DNA of 64,000 nucleotides. Source: Candidatus Colwellia aromaticivorans. Lineage in GTDB: Bacteria; Pseudomonadota; Gammaproteobacteria; Enterobacterales; Alteromonadaceae. The position numbers and the translations under genes are program-made. Shown one piece after another: positions 1 to 7,596 of this stretch (position 1 is the first letter of the stretch; each line of letters starts with the position of its first letter). The stretch is from NCBI RefSeq assembly GCF_003333305.1, contig NZ_QOLD01000013.1, forward strand, positions 59,424 through 123,423, read 5' to 3'. The notes under the pieces were generated by a model. It ran no database searches. It saw only the letters and a program-made list of their open reading frames with translations, and was not told the DNA's origin.

Positions 1-522
1 GTAGTCCTTAATGAAGGCACTGAGCTAGAAGAAGTGCGCCCTTATGAAATATTCATCAATACCAAAGACAAAATAAGTGTCCAATGGGTACATGCCTTAA
101 CCTTTATGATGTCAGCCATCTTTCGTAAAGGAGGTGAATACATGTTTTTATTGGATGAATTACGTGAAGTTTCTTCATCAAATGCGGGTTGGTTTGGACA
201 ACATACCCGCGGTGGTAATCCTAGGTATATTGAGTCGATGGTTTCAGCTATCGCCGATACAATTGCTTACCATGTTGAGCAAACCTGTGGCGTTGCTATT
301 AAAAAGATTGAGTTATCAAGTGAAGCAAAAGAAATCATCGAAGAAAAAAAAGCCGAATACCTGAAAAAACACACATCCAGCATGGCATCACCAGAAAGTG
401 TTGATGAAGATGCTGGGATGCCAAATGCGCTAGATTGTTCTAAGTGTAAAGTGCGCAATACGGTGATCAAACTCGATGGTTGTTTAACGTGTGTTTCGTG
501 TGCAGATTCTAAATGTGGCTAA
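1..522 (+). CDS. nrdJ: Adenosylcobalamin-dependent ribonucleotide reductase, C-terminal part (truncated by window edge)
   Basis: The frame is open from base 1 (first codons read V-V-L-N-E-G) to the stop at 520-522, giving 173 residues of a protein that starts outside the window. RPYEIFINTKD and the following AVFRKGG-like stretch resemble the C-terminal region of class II (B12-dependent) ribonucleotide reductases, which make deoxyribonucleotides independently of oxygen. The tail holds four CxxC-type cysteine pairs (CSKC, then CLTC, CADSKC), as in the redox or zinc-binding tail of NrdJ-type enzymes. A GTG at 34 is internal and not the start. The catalytic barrel is outside the window, so the assignment rests on the tail only. 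A family A repeat begins 5 bases after the stop. Confidence 0.72.
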   Translation, partial: VVLNEGTELEEVRPYEIFINTKDKISVQWVHALTFMMSAIFRKGGEYMFLLDELREVSSSNAGWFGQHTRGGNPRYIESMVSAIADTIAYHVEQTCGVAIKKIELSSEAKEIIEEKKAEYLKKHTSSMASPESVDEDAGMPNALDCSKCKVRNTVIKLDGCLTCVSCADSKCG

Positions 523-527
523 TACCT

Positions 528-792
528 ATACCCAAGCTACTTGAAGATGCAGGATTCAGCAAGTCGAGAAAGGGTCAGCTGCAAGGCATTGATTGAATAG
601 AATGGTTGTTCCATTGTCGAAATCAATAACGCTGGAGATGACCCTTTATCGCCTTGCCCGAAGGGAGCTAAGCTAGAAAAACAGTTCAGCGTTACAGTAC
701 TTGATAAGGGAATAACCATTACCTTCGTGCTGCGCCTTGATCTTATTTCCTAGCTTAACTCTGAAACTGCATCTTCAAGTGGTTTGGGTATA
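528..792. repeat. Family A palindromic element, copy 1
   Basis: Ends are TATACCCAAGCTACTTGAAG and, inverted, CTTCAAGTGGTTTGGGTATA. Inside are two long imperfect hairpins (AAAGGGTCA near 570 with TGACCCTTT near 636; AAGCTAGAAA near 670 with TTTCCTAGCTT near 745) and the family core AAGGCATTGATTGA ... AATCAATAACG. It carries no credible gene and lacks modules M1 and M2. It fills the gap after nrdJ and may form the 3' end of that transcript. Confidence 0.8.
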
Positions 793-872
793 TAAGTTTG
801 ATTGTGAATCTTGCGGGGTGAAAAAGCGCCTAAACTGAAAAGCGCTTGATAAAGTAGTCTCTGTTGCCGAAT

Positions 873-1490
873 TTATACGGGGATTACTTTATATGCACAG
901 CGCCTTGCGCCTTCAACAATATGCTCCTCTCGGCTAATCACAGCCACATCACTCAGCAAACGTTGGAACAACTGTAATTCACTGCGACAAAAGTTCGTGC
1001 ATTTTTTTGCCGCTGCACAAATAGGACAATGATTTTCTAACAACCAGAAAAAATCGTCTTCTTGCTCAACCGTCGCCATATAGCCTTCATCAGACCGTAT
1101 TTTCGCCAGTGTTTGCAGCTTTTCTAGTACGCCATATCTATCCGCTAAAGCCAAACGATAACTTCGCATTGAAGACTCTTCTCTATTAGTAATGAGTTTA
1201 TCTAAGCCATCATCACCGAACACAGCAATAACCGAGTCAATTAATTGCACCGTTAACTCATCATGTCGATCAGCAAAATGACTATTGGTTTTCTGCGTTA
1301 ATGACCAATAACGGGTTGGCCTACCCCGGGGCGCTTTTTCATCCTGAAAAGTAACTTCACCTGACTCTTCTAACGCCAGCATATGTTGACGCACGCCCAT
1401 CGTAGTCACGTTAAGTTCTTGCGCTAACGCTTTAGCGGTCAACGGTCCTTGAGTTTTAAGTAAATCAATAATTCTATGATGGGTTTTCAT
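873..1490 (-). CDS. SufR/COG2345-type helix-turn-helix regulator with cysteine-rich C-terminus
   Basis: A 205-residue regulator if translation starts at the ATG at 1490 (MKTHHRIIDLL), which fits the family better than the upstream in-frame ATG at 1535. Residues 1-70 form a winged helix-turn-helix (AKALAQELNVTTMGVRQHM, then a GRPTRYW wing). The C-terminal third has CPICAAAKKCTNFC followed by GARRCAYKV, the cysteine pattern of SufR-like repressors that bind an Fe-S cluster. It is divergent from the FMN reductase at 1659, and identical inverted sites lie in front of both genes, so it probably regulates itself and that gene (inference). Redox or iron-sulfur sensing is expected from the family and is not shown here. 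Confidence 0.75.
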   Translation of the reverse strand: MKTHHRIIDLLKTQGPLTAKALAQELNVTTMGVRQHMLALEESGEVTFQDEKAPRGRPTRYWSLTQKTNSHFADRHDELTVQLIDSVIAVFGDDGLDKLITNREESSMRSYRLALADRYGVLEKLQTLAKIRSDEGYMATVEQEDDFFWLLENHCPICAAAKKCTNFCRSELQLFQRLLSDVAVISREEHIVEGARRCAYKVIPV

Positions 1491-1535
1491 AATCGTTCCA
1501 ATGCACTGAGTATCGCTATTATCGCTTATAAACAC

Positions 1536-1546
1536 CTTATGTAAAC
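1536..1546. promoter_or_regulatory. Candidate operator half-site, regulator side
   Basis: CTTATGTAAAC at this position is the exact reverse complement of GTTTACATAAG at 1630-1640, 94 bases away on the other side of the divergent promoter region. A matched pair facing both start codons suggests binding by the SufR-like regulator. Confidence 0.5.
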
Positions 1547-1576
1547 TTTTTAATTTATTTTATTTTTTCTTTGCCA

Positions 1577-1603
1577 TTGACATAATTAAGTAAAGGGTAT
1601 AAT
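1577..1603 (+). promoter_or_regulatory. Sigma-70-like promoter of the FMN reductase
   Basis: TTGACA at 1577-1582 and TATAAT at 1598-1603 match the consensus hexamers exactly. The spacer is 15 bp, shorter than the preferred 17, so regulation or activation is plausible. The candidate operator at 1618-1640 lies just downstream, around or after the expected start of transcription, a position suited to repression. Confidence 0.55.
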
Positions 1604-1617
1604 TTACACGTTAATTA

Positions 1618-1640
1618 GTAAACAATAAGGTTTACATAAG
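1618..1640. promoter_or_regulatory. Candidate operator of the SufR-like regulator
   Basis: GTAAAC at 1618-1623 and GTTTAC at 1630-1635 form a 6-6-6 inverted repeat. The right half extends to GTTTACATAAG, the mirror of the site at 1536-1546. It overlaps the predicted 5' end of the FMN reductase transcript. Confidence 0.5.
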
Positions 1641-1658
1641 AAAGCCAAAGGATAAGTA

Positions 1659-2273
1659 ATGAATTTAGTTATTATAAGTGCCAGTCAAAGAAAACAATCA
1701 CAAAGCGTAAAAGTAGCACAATACATAGCAGAGTCCGTTACTGGCTATGAAGAAGTCACCCATTTCGAGCTTTGCCAATATAACCTACCTTTATGGGACG
1801 GTGATCTGGCAAGCAAATCTGCTGAGCTAAGCGACTGGCCATTATTGAACAAACAAATAAGCCAAGCAGACGCATTCATTATGATTACGCCAGAATGGAG
1901 CGGCATGGCATCACCTTTACTTAAAAATGTCTTATTGATGTGCTCAGGGCAAGATACCGCCCACAAACCGGTATTACTTGTGGGACTTTCCGGTGGCATC
2001 AGTGGTGTTTACCCCATTGCAGAATTACGCATGAATGCTTTTAAAAATAACAAGCTAGTCGCTATTCCTGATCATCTTGTTATTAGAAATGTAGAGGAAG
2101 TACTTAATAGTGCTAATGAATCAGAATTATCCGATAAAGATAGCAATATACGCCATCGCATTGGTTACAGCTTGCATGTTTTATATCATTACAGTGAAGC
2201 ATTACGGGCATTAAGAACAAATTTATCAATTCACCCCTATAATAATGAAGAACGTTATTCTAATGGCATGTAA
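1659..2273 (+). CDS. NADPH-dependent FMN reductase family protein
   Basis: 204 residues with a flavodoxin-like fold. The N-terminal strand MNLVIISASQRKQSQS carries the serine-rich FMN phosphate loop typical of the family. ITPEWSGMASPLLKN resembles the flavin-ring loop (usually PEYNGSxPxxLKN), and LVGLSGG follows a second strand. Such proteins reduce FMN or quinones in the cytoplasm with NAD(P)H. The start is set by an ATG 10 bases after AAAGGATAAG. It is divergent from the SufR-like regulator and has its own consensus-like promoter. The physiological substrate is not readable from sequence. Confidence 0.75.
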   Translation: MNLVIISASQRKQSQSVKVAQYIAESVTGYEEVTHFELCQYNLPLWDGDLASKSAELSDWPLLNKQISQADAFIMITPEWSGMASPLLKNVLLMCSGQDTAHKPVLLVGLSGGISGVYPIAELRMNAFKNNKLVAIPDHLVIRNVEEVLNSANESELSDKDSNIRHRIGYSLHVLYHYSEALRALRTNLSIHPYNNEERYSNGM

Positions 2274-2481
2274 TACCATTTACATTAATTAAGATTACAA
2301 AATTCAATGAGAATAAATTTTCAAGAACACAGGTTTTTGGTTCCAGAAAAAACCTAAGTACCTACATCCCTGTAGGCAAGGCGCTTGATTGAGTAATAGC
2401 TGGCTATTGGGCTTGAAAGCAACGATGTTATTGGATATTTAAGCCATTTGAAAATGATCACTTAGTTAGTGTAATTGGTAT
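2274..2481. repeat. Family B palindromic element, copy 1, carrying module M2
   Basis: Bounded by ATACCATTTACATTAATTAA and the inverted end TTAGTTAGTGTAATTGGTAT. It starts at the base after the FMN reductase stop. The 49-bp module M2 is inserted at 2329-2377; sister copy 5277-5435 has the same flanks without it. The core reads GCTTGATTGAGTAATAGCTG and GCTATTGGGCTTGAAAGC, then AACGATGTTATTGG. Confidence 0.8.
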
Positions 2482-2522
2482 AAGGTTAATAACCAATAAC
2501 GAGAGAAAAACAGGAGAGCAAC

Positions 2523-2942
2523 ATGATTACTTTAGAGCATATAAACTTAGTCGTAAGCGACATTGAAAAAACAATAAAATTTTACCAAGCAGCCTTTCCA
2601 CATTGGGCTGTTCGCGGTGGCGGTATTAGCGAATGGCACGGTAAACCTCGTAATTGGATACACTTTGGCGATGACTATCAATACCTTACTTTTAATGATG
2701 ATGGCGTAGGTAAAAACCGTGACTTGACCGGTCACCAAATTGGCCTTGCTCATTTTGCTTATGTAACTAGTAATTTAGCGGACGTAATTAAGCGCTTAGC
2801 AGAAGCTGGATTTTCCGTTGATAAGGAAGGCGCTGAAGACGAGTATCGCACTAATGTTTACTTTATAGATCCAAGTGGCTATGAAGTTGAATTTGTGCAA
2901 TATCATAGTGACTTGCCTGAGCTTAGGAATAGGTATGAGTAA
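2523..2942 (+). CDS. VOC (glyoxalase/bleomycin-resistance) family protein
   Basis: 139 residues forming one vicinal-oxygen-chelate module. ITLEHINLVVSDIEKTIKFY is the first beta-alpha unit with a metal-type His; AHFAYVTSNLADVIKRL is the second, with another His; YFIDPSGYEVEFVQYH carries the usual distal Glu. These positions match the metal ligands of glyoxalase-like enzymes, but the substrate cannot be called. The start follows GGAGAGCAAC, a good ribosome-binding site. It stands alone between a family B element and a terminator. Confidence 0.75.
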   Translation: MITLEHINLVVSDIEKTIKFYQAAFPHWAVRGGGISEWHGKPRNWIHFGDDYQYLTFNDDGVGKNRDLTGHQIGLAHFAYVTSNLADVIKRLAEAGFSVDKEGAEDEYRTNVYFIDPSGYEVEFVQYHSDLPELRNRYE

Positions 2943-3050
2943 TTAAAATCATTGGATTTTTCACAAAGTTCAATCAACTAAAATTGATGAAAAATAAATT
3001 TATTAAAAAAACGTCGATTCAAAGAAACTATATCCAATTTCATTTATACG

Positions 3051-3082
3051 AGCGTGGCAAACTAATTTTGGCCACGCTTTTT
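3051..3082 (+). terminator. Rho-independent terminator after the VOC gene
   Basis: AGCGTGGC (3051-3058) pairs with GCCACGCT (3071-3078) across a 12-nt loop and is followed by TTTTT. It is 109 bases past the VOC stop. Confidence 0.75.
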
Positions 3083-3186
3083 ATCGCTCTAATTTAATTC
3101 TCGACTTGTTGAGGCACATCCAAAATTAATTTGTAGTATTTTATATCTGATTTGCGAACCAACATGATCCAAGTTAATCTCCCTTA

Positions 3187-4584
3187 TTAAAACAACTCTT
3201 TCATAGCAGGTAACTGTTTAACCTCTTCATTTAACTTCTCTGCAGCCTCAATGATAATCGCGATACACAAATCGATATGGTTGACTTCTTCGTCTGATAA
3301 ATCTTGTTCAAATGCTTTATTCTTTGCTGTATCTACAGCATTGAGTACCGATTTGATCATTTGACTCATGAGTAATTGCATACGAGGTAATGATATCCCA
3401 AACTCATCAGCAAGGTCGGCTAGCATATAAGCTGTAATAGGATTACTAAAGTTTCCCTCGCTTCCCGTACGGTGCTCTCCAATGGACATTGCATAGTGTT
3501 GTGAAATGCTATGCAATGTCCCACGAGTAGCGTCTGCTTGTCGGGTTTTAATTTCTCTAATTATTGCTTCAATATTCACAAGATCATAAAAAGGCGTTAA
3601 CTCTAAACCTTGTTTTCCTGAAAAGAAGCTAATGTTTTTTCCGTGTGCATCATAGTTGCGTACTAAAATATTAAATGTCATCCAACGAACGAGTTGAGCC
3701 TGATAAGCCTCAGAGTTAGCTGTTTCAACTGCGAATAATTTAGGAAACGAAACACCATCTCGCATATAAACTCCATCGCCTTCATCGCCGTATTGGCGTT
3801 CATATTTATAAGAGGGGGGAAGGTTAGTCGCCTGGCAACCGTCAATGACATGTCGGCGTAACACACGATTTCCTCCAGAGACAATACGTCTATCGAAACG
3901 ATCAATCACAAAAGCTCTCACGCCACCATATGTGCGCACTTCAACATGAGAAATTTTAATACCTGCTTCACTCGCGAGTAACATGGTAAATAATTCGTTC
4001 ACGGCGATAAAAGGCGCTTTGCCTGTCTCAAATTTAAAGATTTTATTCGAACATAAGTCACCTTCGCCAAACCCTAACTTACCATCTACTTCAAATAAAT
4101 TAAGTTTATCCTGAACACCCGCAACAGAAAGTCGAGTCTGGCCATCCCAATAGGTAATGGATTCTCCCATCGCCTTGAAACGAGCAAGCTTTTCATCTAA
4201 CTCATCTTCCGTTACTTCTCGAAAATTCGTTTCTTTAGCAGCGTTTTTTTCCCCTCTGAAAGAGAGTGCGCCAGAGGTATCTTCGCCAATTATCCAGATC
4301 AAGCCAAATGTATTATTTTTAGAAATGGTGGTATTACTGGTGATTTCTTCTAAGCCTTTCCCTTCGGGTAGTAAGTTTTGTAAGTAGTTTCGAACCGCTC
4401 GATGATCAAAATTACCATCCAATGGAAGATGAGGTGAAATGGCAAAGCCTTCTTCGACCCATGAAGGCTCATAAATTAACGAGATGTCAGTTTCTGAACC
4501 TACTGGAATACTAATCGTAGCGATTTTATTATGATGACCAATGAATACATGTAGAGCGTTTACGTTAGTACCATTCGTCATCAT
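3187..4584 (-). CDS. hipA: HipA-family serine/threonine kinase toxin
   Basis: 465 residues. The N-terminal region (roughly 1-110) matches the HipA N-terminal (couple_hipA) domain, and TRLSVAGVQDKLNLF near 150-165 is the equivalent of the Gly/Ser activation loop that HipA autophosphorylates. NYDAHGKNIS supplies the catalytic Asp and Asn, and LTPFYDLVN the metal-binding Asp, so the kinase looks intact. HipA enzymes phosphorylate glutamyl-tRNA synthetase or related targets, slow growth and promote persistence (family knowledge). The gene overlaps hipB by 20 bases, as usual for co-translated toxin-antitoxin pairs. The true target is unknown. Confidence 0.85.
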   Translation of the reverse strand: MMTNGTNVNALHVFIGHHNKIATISIPVGSETDISLIYEPSWVEEGFAISPHLPLDGNFDHRAVRNYLQNLLPEGKGLEEITSNTTISKNNTFGLIWIIGEDTSGALSFRGEKNAAKETNFREVTEDELDEKLARFKAMGESITYWDGQTRLSVAGVQDKLNLFEVDGKLGFGEGDLCSNKIFKFETGKAPFIAVNELFTMLLASEAGIKISHVEVRTYGGVRAFVIDRFDRRIVSGGNRVLRRHVIDGCQATNLPPSYKYERQYGDEGDGVYMRDGVSFPKLFAVETANSEAYQAQLVRWMTFNILVRNYDAHGKNISFFSGKQGLELTPFYDLVNIEAIIREIKTRQADATRGTLHSISQHYAMSIGEHRTGSEGNFSNPITAYMLADLADEFGISLPRMQLLMSQMIKSVLNAVDTAKNKAFEQDLSDEEVNHIDLCIAIIIEAAEKLNEEVKQLPAMKELF

Positions 4585-4891
4585 TTACTCCGGTAGTAGT
4601 ACTATTTGGTATGAGATCATCTGAGACAATACTGAATGACAAACCAAGGTATTCCATCACTTTGAGTAGGTTGGCGAGCTTAACGCTGGTATCTCCTTTT
4701 TCAATTTTGATCAGAGTGGGTTTTGAGATAGAAAGAGCTTCAGATACGTCAACTAGTGTGAGTTTCATACCCGTACGCTTCGCTGTAATAGCTTCAGCTA
4801 ATTGCTTTGGTGAAAAATTTTTAGTTATATCAGGCATCTCAGTACTTTTGACTACCCGACCTAATGCCTTCTTTACCGGTTTATTTATCAT
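4565..4891 (-). CDS. hipB: HipB-like helix-turn-helix antitoxin
   Basis: 108 residues from the ATG at 4891 (MINKPVKKALGRV); a longer reading from 4951 would run through the operator-like repeats and is unlikely. Residues 30-90 form an XRE/Cro helix-turn-helix (LAEAITAKRTGMKLTLVDVS, then SISKPTLIKIEKGDTSV). The antitoxin precedes and overlaps the toxin. HipB proteins dimerise, bind operators in their own promoter, and neutralise HipA. Several copies of a GTTAACTTT motif lie directly upstream and are the likely targets. The N-terminal extension before the helix-turn-helix is longer than in E. coli HipB. Confidence 0.82.
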   Translation of the reverse strand: MINKPVKKALGRVVKSTEMPDITKNFSPKQLAEAITAKRTGMKLTLVDVSEALSISKPTLIKIEKGDTSVKLANLLKVMEYLGLSFSIVSDDLIPNSTTTGVNDDEWY

Positions 4892-4892
4892 A

Positions 4893-5068
4893 TAAGTTAA
4901 CTTTAGTTTACTTTTATAATACAAACTAATAGTACAAGCTATAAAAGTCAATAATAATTAACTTTTATGTTATTTTAGCCTGTTAAATATATATAAGTAA
5001 ACTATATATCACTTATGCTTGGTAAAAATATTATCAGTGGCTATAAGTAAATAATAGTTAACTTTAAT
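4893..5068. promoter_or_regulatory. Operator-like repeat cluster upstream of hipBA
   Basis: Four similar AT-rich motifs lie within 175 bases: AAGTTAACTTTAG near 4894, ATTAACTTTTATG near 4959, AAGTAAACTATATA near 4997, and ATAGTTAACTTTAATG near 5053. GTTAAC is itself palindromic. Repeated operators upstream of hipBA fit cooperative autorepression. The extent and exact half-sites are my reading, not tested. Confidence 0.5.
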
Positions 5069-5276
5069 GGAAAGTAATGAATGCGTTACATCCATCAGTT
5101 GAATTCAAGAATGGTGTCACCTGTCCGTATTTATCTAACCTTGTTCACTTAATAGTTAGACAGACCTGCAAAAACTCCGTGAGAGCAAAAATTCGACTTT
5201 AAATGAATACATCATTTTTATGATGTCACTGTAAAAGCAGCTAATAGGAAGTGTTTCATACCTGATTCAGATATTT
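5069..5276. other. Gene-free stretch between the hipBA operators and a family B element
   Basis: About 210 bases with no credible coding frame, terminator or repeat match elsewhere in the window. A short palindromic patch, ACATCA-TTTT-TATGATGT, lies near 5210-5226. I assign no function. Confidence 0.4.
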
Positions 5277-5435
5277 ATACCAATCAGATTAATTAATGGT
5301 TCAAATTTTAATGAGGGTAAATTTTCAAGAACAAGACGCTTGATTGAGCAATAGCTGGCTATTGGGATTGAAAGCAACGATGTTATTGGATATTTAGACC
5401 ATTTAAAAAGATCACTTAGTTAGTCTGATTGGTAT
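5277..5435. repeat. Family B palindromic element, copy 2 (empty-site form)
   Basis: Ends are ATACCAATCAGATTAATTAA and the inverted AGTTAGTCTGATTGGTAT. The sequence TCAAGAAC joins directly to AAGACGCTTGATTGAGC, whereas copy 1 has the 49-bp module M2 between the same flanks. This is the reference empty site for M2. The 230 bases after it, up to yceH, hold no recognisable feature. Confidence 0.82.
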
Positions 5436-5667
5436 TATTCATCAATCTTCCTATAATTAATAAGAACGAATGCTTTTTAGATCACCATTTTGCTGTCACT
5501 TTTATCGATTAATAGGCTATTCATGATCATTTTATTGTGTGCAAGAGAATTAGCTAAAAATGGCTATCCCTTATTTTACAAGGGCTGAACATGACTTATA
5601 GGTACCTTATAAAAAGATTTTAAAAATTATTCAATATTCAGATCCAGTACACGCAATAAACCAATGA

Positions 5668-6333
5668 TTACTTATCTTCAAGCAGCTCCGTTAAACAAGT
5701 AATTTGTTCTGTTAATGAAGCAACTTGTTGCTCTAACGCAGTTACTCTATCAGCCAGTTGATTATTACTTTTTGAGGGGATGACATCTGTTTGGGTACTG
5801 TTAGATTCAGCCAAGTCGCTTTCATCAATGTCTGAGAATAAATGCACGTAGCGGGATTCACGTTTTCCTGGCTCTCGTGCGAGTTTTTTAACCAGTGCTT
5901 GGTTGTTTAAATCTTGTAATTGCTCAAGGGCAGTTTCAACTTCACTTACATCGGCAAAGTCAGCTAAACGATTAGTGCGAGTTCTTAACTCACCCGGCGT
6001 TTGAGGCCCTCTTAACAATAACACACAAATAATGGCTCTTTGTTGAGGTGTAAATTTCAAACTGCCAAATTCTGTATCACAAAAAAGATGAAAATATTTA
6101 CTTACTCGGCCTGAAGCTTTGTGATCTACCATTAATTGGCTCATTTTCACCAGTTCATCCACGCTATTTTGTACGTCACCGTCTGAAAGTGACATTACTG
6201 GCTCACGGTTACTTTTTTGATTACAGCCGGTGGTAATACCGTTTACAGAAAGAGGATACTGCTCTGGTGTTGTGGTTTCTTTTTCTAGCATTACGCCGAT
6301 AATGCGGCATTGCTCTGCGGATAGTGTGATCAT
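5668..6333 (-). CDS. yceH: YceH family protein (DUF480/UPF0502)
   Basis: 221 residues from the ATG at 6333 (MITLSAEQCRIIGVMLEKE); the in-frame ATG at 6366 adds an atypical leader. The protein is two winged-helix-like halves (roughly 1-85 and 90-170) as in DUF480, with the conserved segments YPLSVNGITTGCNQKSNREP and LRGPQTPGELRTRTNRL. A coiled coil follows at the C-terminus (LADRVTALEQQVASLTEQI). The molecular function of the family is not established. A terminator separates it from yicC upstream, so it is likely transcribed on its own. Confidence 0.88.
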   Translation of the reverse strand: MITLSAEQCRIIGVMLEKETTTPEQYPLSVNGITTGCNQKSNREPVMSLSDGDVQNSVDELVKMSQLMVDHKASGRVSKYFHLFCDTEFGSLKFTPQQRAIICVLLLRGPQTPGELRTRTNRLADFADVSEVETALEQLQDLNNQALVKKLAREPGKRESRYVHLFSDIDESDLAESNSTQTDVIPSKSNNQLADRVTALEQQVASLTEQITCLTELLEDK

Positions 6334-6418
6334 ATTGAAGGTACCCTTATTAAAACATCTAGCCATGTTATACCAAGCAATATGCAGCTTTACTATGTAA
6401 TAGTGTTTGATTGCTCAT

Positions 6419-6462
6419 AAAAAAGCCATAGTGAAGGCATTGCTTAGCTATGGCTTTTTAAT
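6419..6462 (-). terminator. Rho-independent terminator after yicC
   Basis: AAAAAAGCCATAG pairs with CTATGGCTTTTTA across about 18 bases, with U-runs on both strands. It lies 20 bases beyond the yicC stop on the minus strand. Confidence 0.75.
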
Positions 6463-6482
6463 AGACAAGATTCGTTTGATAA

Positions 6483-7346
6483 CTACTCTATATTCGCAAT
6501 CTGTTCACGCATTTGCTCAATTAACACTTTAAGCTCAACTGCACTGGCGGTAACATCAGTGTTGATTGATTTAGAGCCTAGCGTATTCGCTTCACGATTA
6601 AATTCTTGCATCATAAAGTCTAAACGTCGGCCTTGGGCACCGCCTTTTTTAAGAATTTTTTTGGTTTCACTCACATGGCTATTTAATCTATCTAACTCTT
6701 CAGCAACATCCATTTTTTGCGCTAACAAGACTAGCTCTTGTTCAACACGAGTAGAATCTAAGTCAATGCTAGCATCGGTAAATTTGTCGGTAATGCGTTT
6801 ACGCTGCCATTCAATAACCTCTGGCATAAATTTCTGCACTTTATCCGCTTCGCTGCTGATAGCATCAAGGCGTTGTTCAATCATCACTTTAAGGTTTTCA
6901 CCTTCGCTAGCACGAGCGAGAATAAAGTCTTTTAGAGCCGTATCAAATGCGGCTAACAATTCATTTTGAATAGCACTCATGTCACTTTCTTGCGCTTCCA
7001 TTACGCCAGGCCAACGCATAACTTCGAGTGGATTAATTTTACAGTTTAACGTCTGCTCATTAACCCAGTTGGCATGCTGAATTAACTGTAAGGCTAGTTT
7101 TTCATTGAGCGCTAGATCACTTTTGGCTCCAGGATTAGCATTGAAACGTAAATTACATTCAACTTTGCCACGATTTAATTGTTTGCGGAAACGTTCGCGT
7201 AATACTGGCTCGATGCCACGAAACTGTTCAGGTAAACGAAAGTACGTTTCTAAAAAACGTTGGTTAACACTGCGAATTTCCCAAACTGCATTGCCCCACT
7301 CACCTTTAATTTCAACTCGGGCGAATGCCGTCATGCTGTGAATCAT
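6483..7346 (-). CDS. yicC: YicC family endoribonuclease
   Basis: 287 residues, the usual family size. MIHSMTAFARVEIKG opens the YicC N-terminal domain, NQRFLETYFRLPEQFR is its signature, and the C-terminal DUF1732 part contains GRRLDFMMQEFNREANTLGSK (residues about 240-260), which is nearly invariant in the family. YicC was described as a stress-related protein and later as an endoribonuclease (family knowledge). In E. coli it is divergent from rph-pyrE; here rph-pyrE lies 4.8 kb away, so that synteny is partly broken. Confidence 0.92.
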   Translation of the reverse strand: MIHSMTAFARVEIKGEWGNAVWEIRSVNQRFLETYFRLPEQFRGIEPVLRERFRKQLNRGKVECNLRFNANPGAKSDLALNEKLALQLIQHANWVNEQTLNCKINPLEVMRWPGVMEAQESDMSAIQNELLAAFDTALKDFILARASEGENLKVMIEQRLDAISSEADKVQKFMPEVIEWQRKRITDKFTDASIDLDSTRVEQELVLLAQKMDVAEELDRLNSHVSETKKILKKGGAQGRRLDFMMQEFNREANTLGSKSINTDVTASAVELKVLIEQMREQIANIE

Positions 7347-7455
7347 AATAAATATTCCGAATAACTAATCAAAAAAGAGAGTTTATTATACCCAAGCCTA
7401 CTCTAAATGCGAAGTTGAGATAGCTAACAATATTTTCTATATTATATTTACCATA

Positions 7456-7514
7456 TATACCCATTACCATTCAAAGTGCAGGATTTGAGTGCATCTTGAT
7501 TGGTAACGGGTATA
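7456..7514. repeat. Short family A-like terminal hairpin
   Basis: ATACCCATTACCATTCAAAG and the inverted TTGATTGGTAACGGGTATA face each other with only about 20 bases between. The ends resemble those of the full element at 48098. A second, unpaired family A end (TATACCCAAGCCTACTC) sits at 7389-7405. Both look like decayed or internally deleted family A copies between yicC and the carboxypeptidase gene. Confidence 0.6.
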
Positions 7515-7596
7515 AAGATAAATAAAAAGTAATTACTATTTACTTTAATATCAATTATTGAGTTAATACTTATTCAAACGGTTAGGATTAAATACG

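Noticed and set aside
537..719. Minus-strand frame in family A copy 1
   Set aside because: It lies wholly within the palindrome and has no family similarity or upstream signals.
4892..4951. Longer hipB starting at 4951
   Set aside because: The added residues would be encoded by operator-like repeats, and the ATG at 4891 gives a normal antitoxin.
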